From NCBI GenBank assembly GCA_025677815.1, contig JAIXMP010000018.1:248001-312000 (forward strand): a DNA stretch of 64,000 nt. The letters are read 5' to 3'. Both the position numbers and the translations under genes were made by a program. The notes below the pieces were generated by a model. It was given only the letters and a program-made list of their open reading frames with translations, ran no database searches and had not been told where the DNA came from. Of the stretch, positions 12,414 through 24,493 are shown one piece after another (positions within the stretch are counted from its first letter, which is position 1; every line of letters begins with the position of its first letter). This stretch comes from Phascolomyces articulosus. Lineage: Eukaryota > Mucoromycota > Mucoromycetes > Mucorales > Lichtheimiaceae.

Positions 12414-13327
12414 AATAATATATATAGTCTATATTTCTCTTACTTATTACAACTCTTACTATTTACCTATTTTATCATATTAAGCATTCCTTCATTTTTT
12501 TCCCGTCTGTTAAAAAACACCAACTCCTCCTGTCGACAATTACCACTATTTTCACCCATAACGTACCTATTCAGTATTATTAGTATTATTATTATTTCTT
12601 TTTCACTTTATATACCACTATTTTTCTTCTTGCTAGTTATGTAAATCTTTATACTATTGGTAATTTACTTATTAAAAATTCTATACAGGTAACTCTTTAA
12701 TATTTTATAAAAAAAACATGTATCTTTTTATTATTATTATATATTCGTGGATTGTATCTTGTATGGATAGAGAGAGTTGAGGGAAGGGGATAAGTGGGTA
12801 GGGTTATCAAGTTTCTAGAAATCTCAGAGTACAGAAAAACTATTTTTACTCCCTCCTCTCTTTGTGTTCATCTTCTTTACGCCATTCTATATACTACCTC
12901 GTGTGTCAGGATTGAACCTGTGTATAAATCCATTGCTTGTTATATCTTCTAATGCTCTCCTTACTTTATTTCTATTTGTTTACTATGAAATATAGTAAAT
13001 GAATATACTGTAGGCATTAACCATCCAAGGAGAAAAGTATCATGTTATTAAGAAAACAAAATCAAGAAGAGGTATCACCCGTTGTTTTTTTATTTTATTT
13101 TATGATTTGATCCAAAAATGGCTATACTGGATCAGTGAGATTGGAATGATTCAAAAAACAACCTATTGAATTTTTTTGGTTCGTGCACAGTCCAACACGT
13201 CGTCATTCAACAAATTGTATTATTTTTCACATGATTGGCTGCAGGAACAACCTATTTTTGGTACCTCTTTTTTTATTGTTCATTTTTTATTTTTTTTTGG
13301 TCATAATAATACAGCCATTACCTATTC
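12414..13327. other. Intergenic region upstream of the cis-prenyltransferase
   Basis: No gene recognised. Pyrimidine-rich and ATT-rich tracts near 12475-12620 are probably the 3' flank of the Sec2-like gene. T-rich blocks near 13080-13310 lie just before the next ATG. A sequence near 12907-12921 resembles a Pol III B box on the minus strand, but no tRNA cloverleaf forms around it. Confidence 0.5.
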
Positions 13328-14831
13328 ATGATTTCATCCATCATTGATTACAGCTATGCCACAGCAGAGAAAGCAGCCATCAGTGTATTAAGTCGTGGTA
13401 GAATACCACAACATGTTGGATTCATTCTTGATGGCAATCGACGTTACGCACGAAAAGCGGGTGCTTCAAATACAAAATTCGGTCATTATGAAGGATTCAA
13501 ACAATTAAAAAAGGTGAGTTTATTCATTGCCTATGGCAAACATCCCATGGATCAGAAATGGATTCATCTCGATCTAAAAAAAAAGTTACTTATATAAAGC
13601 GACAAGTAGGTATTGGACTTTTGTATGCGGTTAGGTATTCAGTCCATCACAGTTTTTGCTTTCAGTATTGAAAATTTCAAACGGTCAGAAGAGGAGGTAG
13701 CCTATTTAATGCAATTGTTTCGTGAAGCCTTTACTATCTTTGCCGAAAAAAAGTAAGGAATAGGATATAGGATATAATGTACAAAAACAAAGGGATAGAT
13801 CTATATATTGATTCATATATAATAAAAAAAAAAGTGAATTGATAGATCAATATCAAATTGGGATTCGAATCTGTGGTCACCTTAGTTATTTGCCACCCGA
13901 TGTGCAAGAATTAGCAAATAAAGTGATGGAACGAACACAGCATAATAAAACGTAAGTTATCTTTTTTCACTTCCTCCTTCATTAAGTAATAATAACAACT
14001 GAAAAAAAAAAAAAAAACTTATACTCTTTCTTCCATTTTGACATATTATATGATATAGTCGATATTTTAATATTTGCTGTCCATATACTTCAAGAGATGA
14101 AATGACAACAGCCATTAAAGAAAATGTACAGCTTGTGGAACAAAATAAAATAAATGCAGAGTAAGTTAACCCGAATAAATAAAAATATATTACCATGGCA
14201 ACACATCTAAAGATAACCTGTTACTGAAATTGGATAAAATTATGTACAAAAATAGTGACATTACGGAAAAATCGATCCAGGACCATTTGTTTACCTCAGC
14301 AAGTCCGCCTTTAGATATCCTTGTACGTACTTCTGGTGAAATTAGACTCAGTGATTTCTTACTTTGGCAGGTAAAATAATATTTCACGCGTTTTCAATTT
14401 GCGGGTTGAGGAGCGGGGAAATAGAAGAGAGTGGATTAGAGAGATAAAGATAGAATGAAAAGAGATTGAGAAGGGTAATAAAAAGAGGTACATCAAATGG
14501 GGAGACTCTTCTTTTTTGAGTTGGGAGAAGAGAAGAAGGGGAATATTATAAAACATATATAATATAATATATATAATACATAGGATCAATATATATATAT
14601 ATATATAAAGATAGGGCTAACTCTTCCTTAATTGTATAATAGGCAAGCGATAAATGTCAAATACAATTATTAAATTGTTTTTGGCCAGAACTTACATTTT
14701 GGAAATTCTTACCCATATTATTAGAATATCAAATATACCATGATGATACATCATCACGCAACAATAATCATAACGATTCTCTGGTTGATAATAATAGTAG
14801 TAGTAATCATACCAATGGAATAAATGAATAA
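13328..14831 (+). CDS. RER2: cis-prenyltransferase (dehydrodolichyl diphosphate synthase type)
   Basis: Six exons close in phase to 283 aa: 13328-13513, 13610-13752, 13835-13951, 14059-14160, 14256-14370 and 14643-14831. Landmarks of the undecaprenyl/dehydrodolichyl diphosphate synthase family are all present in order: [15 protein letters not shown] (catalytic Asp), [29 protein letters not shown] and [18 protein letters not shown], then the PELTFW segment. The enzyme extends farnesyl diphosphate with isopentenyl diphosphate to long polyprenols for dolichol, acting at the ER with an Nus1/NgBR-type partner. The exon 4-5 junction was set by phase: the acceptor at 14254-14255 keeps the frame, the nearer one at 14209-14210 does not. 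The tail after FLPILLEYQ is Asn/Ser-rich and probably variable. Rer2 versus Srt1 cannot be separated here. Confidence 0.92.
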
Positions 14832-15186
14832 AAAAAAGTCGGCTGTCGAATTAAATCTACTAAATAAGGGTAGAGGCTAATTGAGAGAGAAAGGGAGTGG
14901 ATTTTTTGTAAACCCCCTTTGGGGTTATTTTTGCCAGAAAAGTATTATTTTTAAAACAAAAAAAAAAAACCTTTTTCCTTGTAAAGATTACACAAATTCA
15001 CTTTTTCTGTTTGTTTGCTTGCTTGCCTTTTTGCTTTGTTCTTCTTCTTCCTCACTTTTTTTTTCACTTCAATACTTTTTGTTTTCATATACAAATTTAT
15101 TTATTTATATATATATTTATATTTATTTATCTATCTACCTTATAATTAAATTATTCATATAATATAGTAATAATAAGAAGCAAACC
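14832..15186. other. Short intergenic region between cis-prenyltransferase and GT2 genes
   Basis: No gene. Poly-A, then pyrimidine-rich blocks (about 14995-15075) and a TTTA/TATA-rich run up to the ATG at 15187. This looks like the core promoter and leader of the GT2 gene. Confidence 0.5.
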
Positions 15187-16824
15187 ATGTTGTATCTTAC
15201 AGATGACTTGGGAATGCTCCCATTCTTTTTACCATTAGGTGTCATTGGGTTTTATCGTTATTTATGGTATTTTATTCGTATTATTGCATGGCTCACATAT
15301 AAACCTCGACGACCCAAGAAAAATCCTACTTATCGACCCGAAGAAGATGTCACTATTATTGTACCTACCATTGATGCTGGTGAAGAATTCAAGATTGCCG
15401 CAAGAAGTTGGTTAGCATGTAAACCTAAAGAAATCATCATCATTACCGAAACATCCATGAGAGGACCCTTAGAAGAACTTGCCAATGAAGTCGACCCATC
15501 TAGAATTCGAGTCCTTACTGTACCCAAGGCTAACAAACGATTACAAATGACAGCAGGTGTAAATGCAACCAATACAGAAATATTGGTATTTGCGGATGAC
15601 GATGCCATTTGGAAACCTACCATGCTTGAATATATTTTGGCTTGCTTTGAAGATCTCAAAATGGGAGGTGTAGGTACTTCTCAGACCGTCCATGCTGTGG
15701 ATCCCAATGGTCATCAAACGCTTTGGGAAATTCTAGCTGGTTTCCGGTTAACGTCTCGTAATATTGAAATTGCTGCCTCCACCCATATCGATGGTGGCAT
15801 CTGTTGTTTATCAGGTCGTACAGCCGCCTATCGTACACTTATTTTAAAAGATCCCGCCTTTCAACATTGTTTTACCAATGATTTATGGCTTGGAAAATAC
15901 CCATTGAATTCGGGTGATGACAAGTTTTTGACTCGATGGATGTGTTCTCATGGCTGGAATACATATGCCCAAGTGTGCAAAGAAGCCGAATTGTATTCAA
16001 CATTTAAAAACAACTGGCGATTCTTGAAGCAGGTGCTTCGTTGGACTCGTAATACATGGCGTTCGGATTTTCGGTCGTTATTCACCGAACGTTATATTTG
16101 GCGCAGACATCCTTATGTAGCATTTACCATGGTCGATAAACTCTTTAATCCATTAACTTTGCTGGCTGGCCCTATTCTAGTGGGTGTTTTCACTTCATTG
16201 CAAGAAAAAAATGCAGGTCCTTCCAACCCACCTTTGCCGGGCTGGAACGTCGCTGTTTCTTATATTGTATGGCTACTGGTCACTCGTTTTGTGAAATTGT
16301 TCCCTCATTTCATGCGTCGTCCTTTGGATATTTGGGTGCTTCCATTTTGGTTGATCTTCAACTATTATTTTGCCATTATGAAGATTTATGCATTGTTTAC
16401 ACTTCATGTTACAGCTTGGGGTACTCGTACCTTTGAGAATGTAAGTGTTAGCTTTTGTTCATTCATTAATGCCTCCTGTGCAATTCTTTTATAGCAGGAA
16501 AAAAGTGTAGATCTTTTGATATTCACTAAACCGTTGACTAACTCAATATACCAATTTTATTATTATATTCAGGGTGAAGGTCTTGGCGCACCAATGGAAG
16601 ACGAAAAGAATACAGATCTGACTGATCCAACTACGAACGGATATCAACAGCAAGTAAAAATTGAAATGAGCGAAATGAGTCAAGAACAACAACATTATCA
16701 ACAACACGTTGCCAGGGATCCCTTCTTGGATGGTGCAGAAGATGCAGACGAACAATACCAACATCAACAGCGCCAATTGCAACTACAACATCATCCTAAC
16801 AGTCCATACAGCCAATATCATTAA
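15187..16824 (+). CDS. Membrane GT2 polysaccharide synthase (Cps1/hyaluronan-synthase-like)
   Basis: Two exons, 15187-16440 and 16573-16824, close in phase to 501 aa. An N-terminal membrane helix (residues about 10-38) is followed by a GT-A domain with VTIIVPTIDAG, an FADDDA metal-binding motif, GGICCLSGRTAAYR, SGDDKFLTRW and a QVLRWTRNTWR motif (QxxRW), the processive GT2 signature. Three or four C-terminal membrane segments follow (about residues 325-420). This is the layout of hyaluronan/chitin-synthase-related enzymes and of the fungal Cps1-type glycosyltransferases. It should make and extrude a beta-linked polysaccharide at the plasma membrane; the sugar is not predictable. The C-terminal cytosolic tail is rich in Gln/His and acidic residues and is probably not catalytic. 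An alternative ATG eight codons downstream (MLPFF) is possible. Confidence 0.9.
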
Positions 16825-19800
16825 TTTATTATTGCAAACTTTTATGCGCCACATCATTTATTATACATAAAAAACGAAACCAATGATGGAGAATATCGAC
16901 AAACATAGATGCTTTTTAGCCATAAAAGAAAACTGTTCAGTTTTCTTTTTCTTTTTCTTTTTTTGTCAATCCAACTTATTATTAGTAACCACTGCACTTC
17001 ATTCACTTACCCATCCAAATCTTTACTTCCATTATATATCTCACATCATTTTTTTTCCTTTTGCAAAAACAAAAGCTCATTACGTATACACAACACATTT
17101 CACTTTTTTGTTTCTTTATTCGTTAACCCCTCCTTTTTTTTTATTTGCTAGTACATTCTTCCCTCCCAGTTTCCCATGTAATTTGTTTTATTTGCATCCT
17201 TGTTCTTTTATTATGCGTATGTGAAGAATGTTTTTTTTAATATCCATTTACCATTACATATAAAAAAACAAGCTTTCTTTCTCATTTAATATCACTAATA
17301 ATAAAAAATGAGTTTATTTTAGACCATTATTATATAACGAAACAAAAAAATATGAATTGGTAAAAATAAACTGTAACGGTTAATACCCCTCTTTTTATCG
17401 TTTATAGTGTTCAAAAACCTAACTCACGATTGAATGTAAACGTGCTCTATGACTCCTCTTTCTTATTTATCCAAAACGCATGCATGATAAAAAAAAATCT
17501 TTCGCTGCGCGTAAGGATCTGTCATGTTGTTTTTATAGCCAATCTCATTGGATGGTTTTAAAAAATGCATGTGCTTTTTATTTATCGGAAGAGATCGACA
17601 GGAAGCAGCAGGGAATTGTACTACTATTTACAATGAATCAAATAAAAACAAACAAATAAATATTTTTCAAGCTTCTCGTTTGTTTGGCTGTCTCCTTTTT
17701 GTTTACATACCTCAACCCAATACCACTGTACTGAGAAAAGACGATGGATTGGTTTTTTAATATTAAATAATTGTTGCGTTCATATCTAAAAATATGAGGA
17801 TGGATTAAATAATAGTTGATGCATAATAATAGATAACAGGTAATCAAATTACATTACTGCTGCATACAGCATAAGAAGCAGGCACTGTTATTTTGCTGGT
17901 CATTATGCAAATAAATACAAATGATCATTCGTTAAGTGACGACATTTATACCGGAACCTAAGCGAGGACCTTCCGCCTTTAAATAACAGCTAATTTTAGA
18001 ATTCAATTTTATATACTTGATGTAACATCTACCCCAACAAAGCCCTTTCAGTGTTCAGTGTTTATCCAATTCTAGTCATATATACATTGACCTCATATCT
18101 TTATTATTTATATGTATGGGTGTCTTATGTATACATTTGGTTTAAATCATAAAACCACCGCTTGATCTTGTTGCTGGATAGTATATGGGTAGAGTTGTTG
18201 TTTTGTAAAAGGACACCAATTGATAACATAATATCAAGGTTGGATTTAATGTTCTATGTTAAGCTGTGGATAACTCATAGTATATTCTTGTCACAACTTC
18301 ATATCCAACTTTTCACCTCAGTTTGAATTGTTTATAACTTAATCAAAGTCGGCATTCAAAAGAGTCATATATCGATGGATTATCGGTAGATTATTTATAT
18401 CAGTATGGATGTTCGATCAACCTTTCATCATTAAGACAAATATAAAAAGGAAGACATTGTTATCCAAGATCTCATATCGTTTTTTCTTTATATATTTGGT
18501 AATCTTATTTTACAATTTATATATTATCCTCAGTCCTAACTGAACCTAACTCTACGTATACAGTGTTAGACAATGTGTTTTATAGGAGAACGACACTTGT
18601 TTTTTGAACACAGCCTTCAATTTCATGCGGCTCGGGGAACAAATGAATGTCCATGGAGAAAGTACGTCGCCTTAGTTATTAAGATTATGTGTACACTCTT
18701 TGACTAGGACATGTAATACTTTGATAAATTATCTTGGACTATTGTATGAAGCGACAAATGAAGTACAAGTCCTGTTCAATATTGGTCAAAATGTTTATGA
18801 TTATCTTTATATATGATGATAGCATTAATGATTTTATGATCCGTTTTTTTTTTTTTACTTCATTGGAAGAGAGGTTCTCAGTCCTATAACTGTTCGCTTT
18901 TTTCATCCCTGCCATATAAAAATTTATATTTGTTCGATTGTGAATTGAGGATACCAAAAAAAAATGACTAAAGTTCCCTTCTGGTACTTTATTTTTCTTG
19001 ACTATATCTATCGGCACTACGAAGAAATATATACAGATTCTCCTTGTGGTCACTTTAATTTTCCATGATAACAACATTATCTAATTTTTTTTTACACTCA
19101 CCTCTTTAACATCTTTCTTTTTCTTTTTTATTGCATCATTAATACACACACATACACACACACACAGAAAGAGAGATGCTGCGAAAACAAAAAATAGGGG
19201 TGTAAAAAGGCCACCTTTTTTTTTGTTTCTCTTTTCCTTTTTTTTTTCTTTGAGCAATTAGATCAAACCCTTGGTACGGTTATGGTTATTAAGAGCACCA
19301 CATCAAAAGGTGTGCTTTACCTGTAATAAGTTTACTTATTATCCAGAACACTCATATCGATTGGGATATGCTTTACGTAGGAGTAGACCAACCTTACCGA
19401 ATGGGGTAAGCTTCCTCCTGTTACAATAGCTTGAATAAATCTTGGAGCTGGTTCAGCTGTCCCCTCCCCTTAAAAATAATAATAAATAATGAAAATGATA
19501 CTATTCTGTTGATATTTTTTTTATTATATAAAGAGCAACTGCTTTTTAATACATTCACAATTGTTTTTTCAACGATCGAAAAAGATCTCGTATCTTTTTT
19601 TTTTCATTGTCATGATCAATCGTTTTTCTTTTGTTTCGGAAGGCTTCCGAATGCACAGACCATGTCAATAGAATATAAAAAAAGTCTTGGGCGTCTATGT
19701 TCAAACTTTTTTTTTTCTTAATCGTTTTGCAGTTTGAAGAAGGTTCATTAAATAATGATAACGATCAACAATAAAATTTTTTTTTATATATGTTTCTCTT

Positions 19801-21317
19801 TTATATGTGGATTAGCATAAATAAATATCAAATATGTGTAATACTTTTACCTTTGTTGCGATAACAATAGTCAATGAATCTTGTGGTGTAGAAAACTTGT
19901 GTAAAACTTTGATTGTGAATGGGACCTTAACGCTTAAGCTTCCTTTACTTTATCTTTTTTATTCATCAGGTCAATCCATAGAGTACGAAAATAAAAAATA
20001 CAACTTGCACAACAACTGTTTCTACATGGTTATGAGATTCTTATACGTTAATCCAAAAATTTACAGTGATAGTCTGATTGACAATGCTTTATATTTCCGG
20101 TTTTTCCCAGAAATGGTAACCTTTAGTGGTAGATACGTAGTTATTAAGAATGTGAGAGTATTTTTTTTTTTTTTTTACCTCAATCCATGACTCATCAGTA
20201 TATATATATATATATCCCAATAAATTTTCCACCGTGCTAAACAGTACTTTTTGGTAACTATAACTCTCATCCTCCGGAGACCTGCCCTGGTGAGTAGTAT
20301 CATTACGCTGGTCATATAGCCGGTTTGAGTAACTCATGTAAAGGAAAGTGCTGCCCATTCAACATCATGTTTTTACAAACCAACGATTGAGGTCCTTGTG
20401 TATGGGCGTGCATTAACATTTATTCTGACATGTTTGTAATATTAATTAAATTAGAAATGATGTCAAATCGAATCTCCAATGCCTTGGTTGCCAAATCAGG
20501 TTAACTCTAAAATCAGATAAATGGACCAAGAGAGATGATTTTAGTATGTTCGCTCACTTTTTAATATAATGAGATTTAACTGTATTAGAAGCGTTCTGTA
20601 TTATAATATAGGAATCATTTATAATTCCGTATTACTAAATCCTATGAGTATATGTAAATCCTCGATGTTGATAAAAGGTAGTATATTGCCATCAGATAAC
20701 TTGGATGAAATCTTTCCATGGGTGAAGGTGGGGAAATCCATTTTTTCAAGAACAGCGGGAAAGAAATCAGCATGATGCCGATGGTTTAGCCCCGGCTAAA
20801 ATGGCCATCCTAAAGACTGGTAATGCGATCGTATTATACTATTCTCACGAAATATTGAAAAAGCTTTCTATACATTTTGACTATATCTATCACCCCTATG
20901 ATATAATATGTATATTAAATATATAAGCGTCATTGAACTGTAGCATCTTTCTTATAAAAACAACTTTTTTTTAAAAAAAAGGAAAACCTGTTTTTTAGTG
21001 ACTATTTAAATAGTAGAAAAAGGAATGGAACCAGTAACGAACGTGAACAGAATGGAATATTATTCATTACATTCTCACGTTATAATACCAAATCATCTGC
21101 GTATTGAATTTAGCAAATGCTTCAAAAAAAAAAAAGCATATGTGGCTATTTTTACATGTGAAATATAAAAAAAAAGCTCACTTTGCTCTTTTTTTTTTTT
21201 TTTTTCTTTACCCCACACTCTTCTTATTTATTAAGTTGTGAACTTCTTTTATTTATTCACTTTCTTTTTCTTTATTCTTCATCTCAATTTTTAATCAATA
21301 AATAAATAGTAACAATA
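16825..21317. other. Long gene-poor region with repeat copy B
   Basis: About 4.5 kb without a gene I can support. It begins with pyrimidine-rich 3' flank of the GT2 gene (16930-17200). It contains the dispersed repeat copy B (19047-19668), a GC-richer patch near 20240-20340 that forms no tRNA, and a hairpin-forming segment near 20779-20811. Poly-A/T tracts cluster at 21121-21205, just before the thiolase leader. Open frames of up to about 118 codons here are Phe/Tyr/Asn-rich and match no family I know. Confidence 0.55.
19047..19668 (-). repeat. Dispersed repeat, copy B (inverted relative to 1551-2165)
   Basis: The reverse complement matches copy A almost base for base, including the GT/CA microsatellite (19142-19168), the poly-A/T pair (about 19216-19250) and the hairpin AATAAGT-AA-ACTTATT. 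Differences are a few substitutions plus homopolymer length changes. The two copies flank roughly 17 kb of ordinary host genes, so they are separate insertions or duplications rather than the arms of one element. Confidence 0.75.
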
Positions 21318-23059
21318 ATGACCGGTGCTAATCTTGCTAAAGTATATGTTGTTGGTGTTGGCATGTCCAAGTTCATCAAGCCCCGTGGTGAAGTTGATTA
21401 CCCTGGTAATGTTTTATAACAAGCAACTTCCAAAAAAAAAAAAAACGGAGACAGTGGCGTAATAAAAGGCTAATATATCTATTCCTTTTCAAAATAAAAA
21501 AGAATTCGGTCTTGAAGCAGCTGTTAAGGCTTTGAACGATGCTAAAATCAATTATGACGACGTCAAATATGCCGCTTGTGGTTATGTTTATGGTGACAGT
21601 ACCGCTGGTCAACGTGTACTTTATCAACTTGGCATGACTCAGGTAAGACAAGCTATTTCATATATTTAGTATTTTTTTTTTGAAGGATTGGATAGAGAGT
21701 TGACATGACAAAAAAAACAGATCCCTGTCATTAATGTCAACAACAACTGCTCGACTGGTTCGACTGCTTTGTTGCAAGCTCGTATTGCTGTTGGATCTGG
21801 TATGGTCGACTGTGCTATGGCTCTCGGTTTCGAAAGAATGGCTCGTGGTTCTTTAGGAAGCACATTTACTGACAGAACCAATCCTATGGGTAAATATTAA
21901 TGAGTATGGCAAATAGGCACACTTTTTTTTAAGTATACCATATGTACTTACATAAACTTTTATGAATTAGATCACGTTACAATGGTGATGGCTGGTGAAA
22001 AGGGTTTTGAGCCTAAGGCTCCAGGCGCTGCACAGATATTTGGTAATTTGGGATTTCTTTGCTTGTCCACTTAAAATGGGAATGAAAAAAAGCCATTCTA
22101 ACATGTTTTTTTATTAATTAGGTAATGCTGGTATTGGTTATATGGAAAAGTACGGTTCTACTGAAGAACATTTGGCCAAGATTGCAGAAAAGAATCATCG
22201 TCATAGTTCCAAGAACCCCTACTCTCAATTCCGTGATATCTACACTTTAGATCAAGTCAAACAATCCCCTAAGGTTTACGGTCCCTTGACCAAGCTTCAA
22301 TGCTGCCCTACATCCGATGGTGCTGGCTGTGTAATCGTTGCTAGTGAAAAATTCGTCAAGGAACACGGTTTGATGGATCAAGCTATTGAAATCTGTGCTC
22401 AATCCATGGCCACCGATTCTCCTCGTTTATTGACTACTGATGCCATCCAATGGGCTGGTTTTGACATGACTGTCGCTGCTGCCAAGGAAGCCTATTCTAT
22501 TGCTGGTATTACACCCAATGATGTCCAAGTAATTGAATTGCACGATTGTTTCTCTGCCAATGAATTGTTGACATATGATGCTCTTGGTTTGACACCCCCT
22601 GGTAAGGCACATACTCTTATTGATTCCGGTGATAATACCTACGGTGGTAAATACGTTGTCAACCCTTCAGGTGGTTTAATTTCCAAGGGCCACCCTCTTG
22701 GTGCCACTGGTTTGGCTCAATGTACCGAATTAACTTGGCAACTCCGTGGATGGACTGGTGATCGTCAAGTCCCTAATGTCAAATATGCTCTTCAACATAA
22801 TGTCGGTCTTGGTGGTGCTGTTGTCGTTGGTATTTATAAGAAGGCCAATAACAACCCTACCCAACCCCATGTTGGTTATAACCCAGTACGTATTTTTTTT
22901 ATTTACATTCCCTTCATTAAGTATAGCATTATGTATAAAATTACTAACTAAAATGTGTTGTTTTTTTAGGCTGTTGAAGCACGTCCTATTACTCAAGAAG
23001 ATTATAATAAGGCATGCTCTAAGACCAAGCGTGCTGAATTCTTGGAAGCTAAACTTTAA
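21318..23059 (+). CDS. SCPx-type thiolase (peroxisomal acyl-CoA thiolase) ending in AKL
   Basis: Six exons close in phase to 440 aa: 21318-21405, 21503-21642, 21721-21889, 21971-22042, 22122-22885 and 22970-23059. It starts [19 protein letters not shown]. The active-site Cys is in [13 protein letters not shown], a conserved HD pair in [15 protein letters not shown] and the GHP motif in [14 protein letters not shown]; the glycine-rich end is [13 protein letters not shown]. This is the sterol-carrier-protein-X/thiolase branch, which cleaves 3-oxoacyl-CoA (in animals also branched and sterol side chains). The last three residues, AKL, are a canonical PTS1, so import into peroxisomes is expected. 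The SCP2 lipid-binding domain fused to the animal enzyme is absent. The promoter region is poly-T rich and codon use looks biased, consistent with high expression. Confidence 0.95.
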
Positions 23060-24493
23060 ATCATCTTTCTATGTTCTGAAAGGATGGGCATTAAGCAACA
23101 ACTGAATATGCTATCCTTACCATTATATATCTTACACCATCTTCGTTTTATAATTATATAAGAAATATGTAATGCGTTTTTTTTGGTCATATATATCTTT
23201 ACAATAACAATCTGTAGTAAATAAAAAACTAAATATTTTTATATATATGTACATATAACAAGTATTAAGCGGTATTTAGATAATGTATTTCATTTTATAA
23301 AGTAAAGAGCTAGGTATGAGGATAGATTGTTTTCTTTGTGCTTGTGTCAAAGATGAAATGGCTGAACTATACTTGTTTTTTCCGCACACTAAAAAGCCTC
23401 TTGGTCTGGTGTGCGATTTTGGAATGATTTGACGGGTGAAAACTTCCATGGTGCTGGATATTATAGCATTATCTACAACTTTCAAGGGTGAATTAGTGGT
23501 TCCATCAATACGTCATTCTTTTTTGATATTTTGGATAAGTTTCACAGATCCGTCAAATGTTAATATTTCAATGCCAAATCCCAAATCCCAAATGTTTTAA
23601 CTGTTGAATGTTACGATGAGCTTGCTGTGCTTGCTGCTTTTTTCTTTTGTCAATTGATTATATACCAAATACATCCACATTGCGCTGGAACTGGAAATCA
23701 TTAAACGAGCCTCTTTCGTCACTTCTTTCATAATCAAATATTAATAGCAAAAAGAGTAGTGTACATTTAGAAAATAAGGTATGTTATTACATGTTAATGT
23801 TTATTATCATAGATTTTGTTTAAATAGAAAGATAATTCAACATTGCCTGTATAACACGCATCTAGAATGTTAACTGCTTTATATATCAGCATTGTCCATG
23901 ACCTACTTTACTCGAAAATAGATGGGGATACTAGTTCATATTTTGGGAGAGCTCCATTAAAAAAGAACAGAAAGGAATTTTATATAAGCATAAAGCACTA
24001 CAGCAAACAAATAATTAGCAGGACTATCATCCCACTACCTCTACGCTTTTGTCTTTGTTTGAGGAACTAACAGCTTCCTTTACTTTAGATACACTAGAAA
24101 GAAAAAATGGATTAGTAACGGAGTGGAAAAAAAGGAATAAGAAGGGGTGCTTAAAAAAAAGGAAATAAGCTACCTGTTTTTGATGGACGTGATGTGAACA
24201 CGAGGTGGATGACGGTTAAGTAGTATGGCCCTTTCTTCTAGGACGAATGCAGAATATAGTAGTATATTTATTGATGGTTATTTCTAAAAAGTAACGAACA
24301 ATATTCTTTTGGTACAACAGCAATAGCAACATTATTATAATCAGTTTGAATCAATTATTTACATATGAAACAACCAGCATTTTGCTAAATATGAAAAGTT
24401 TTGATAAAATAACAAGTATTTTTTTTCTGTATAGGTGATAAATACACGCCATTTAAACAGTTTTAAAAATCTTCGCATTTATATTTTACTTTT
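23060..24493. other. Intergenic region between thiolase and HET gene
   Basis: No gene recognised. AT-rich spacer with the thiolase 3' flank at the left and the HET gene 3' flank at the right. Short open frames have no recognisable domain. Confidence 0.5.

Noticed and set aside
12880..12990. Possible tRNA on the minus strand (B-box-like GGTTCAATCC)
   Set aside because: No acceptor stem, D arm or anticodon arm can be formed around it.
14161..14210. Nearest acceptor (CTAAAG) for exon 5 of the cis-prenyltransferase
   Set aside because: It creates an immediate in-frame TAA. The acceptor at 14254-14255 restores phase and fits the family alignment.
20240..20340. GC-richer patch as tRNA or rRNA fragment
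   Set aside because: No cloverleaf and no recognisable rRNA signature.
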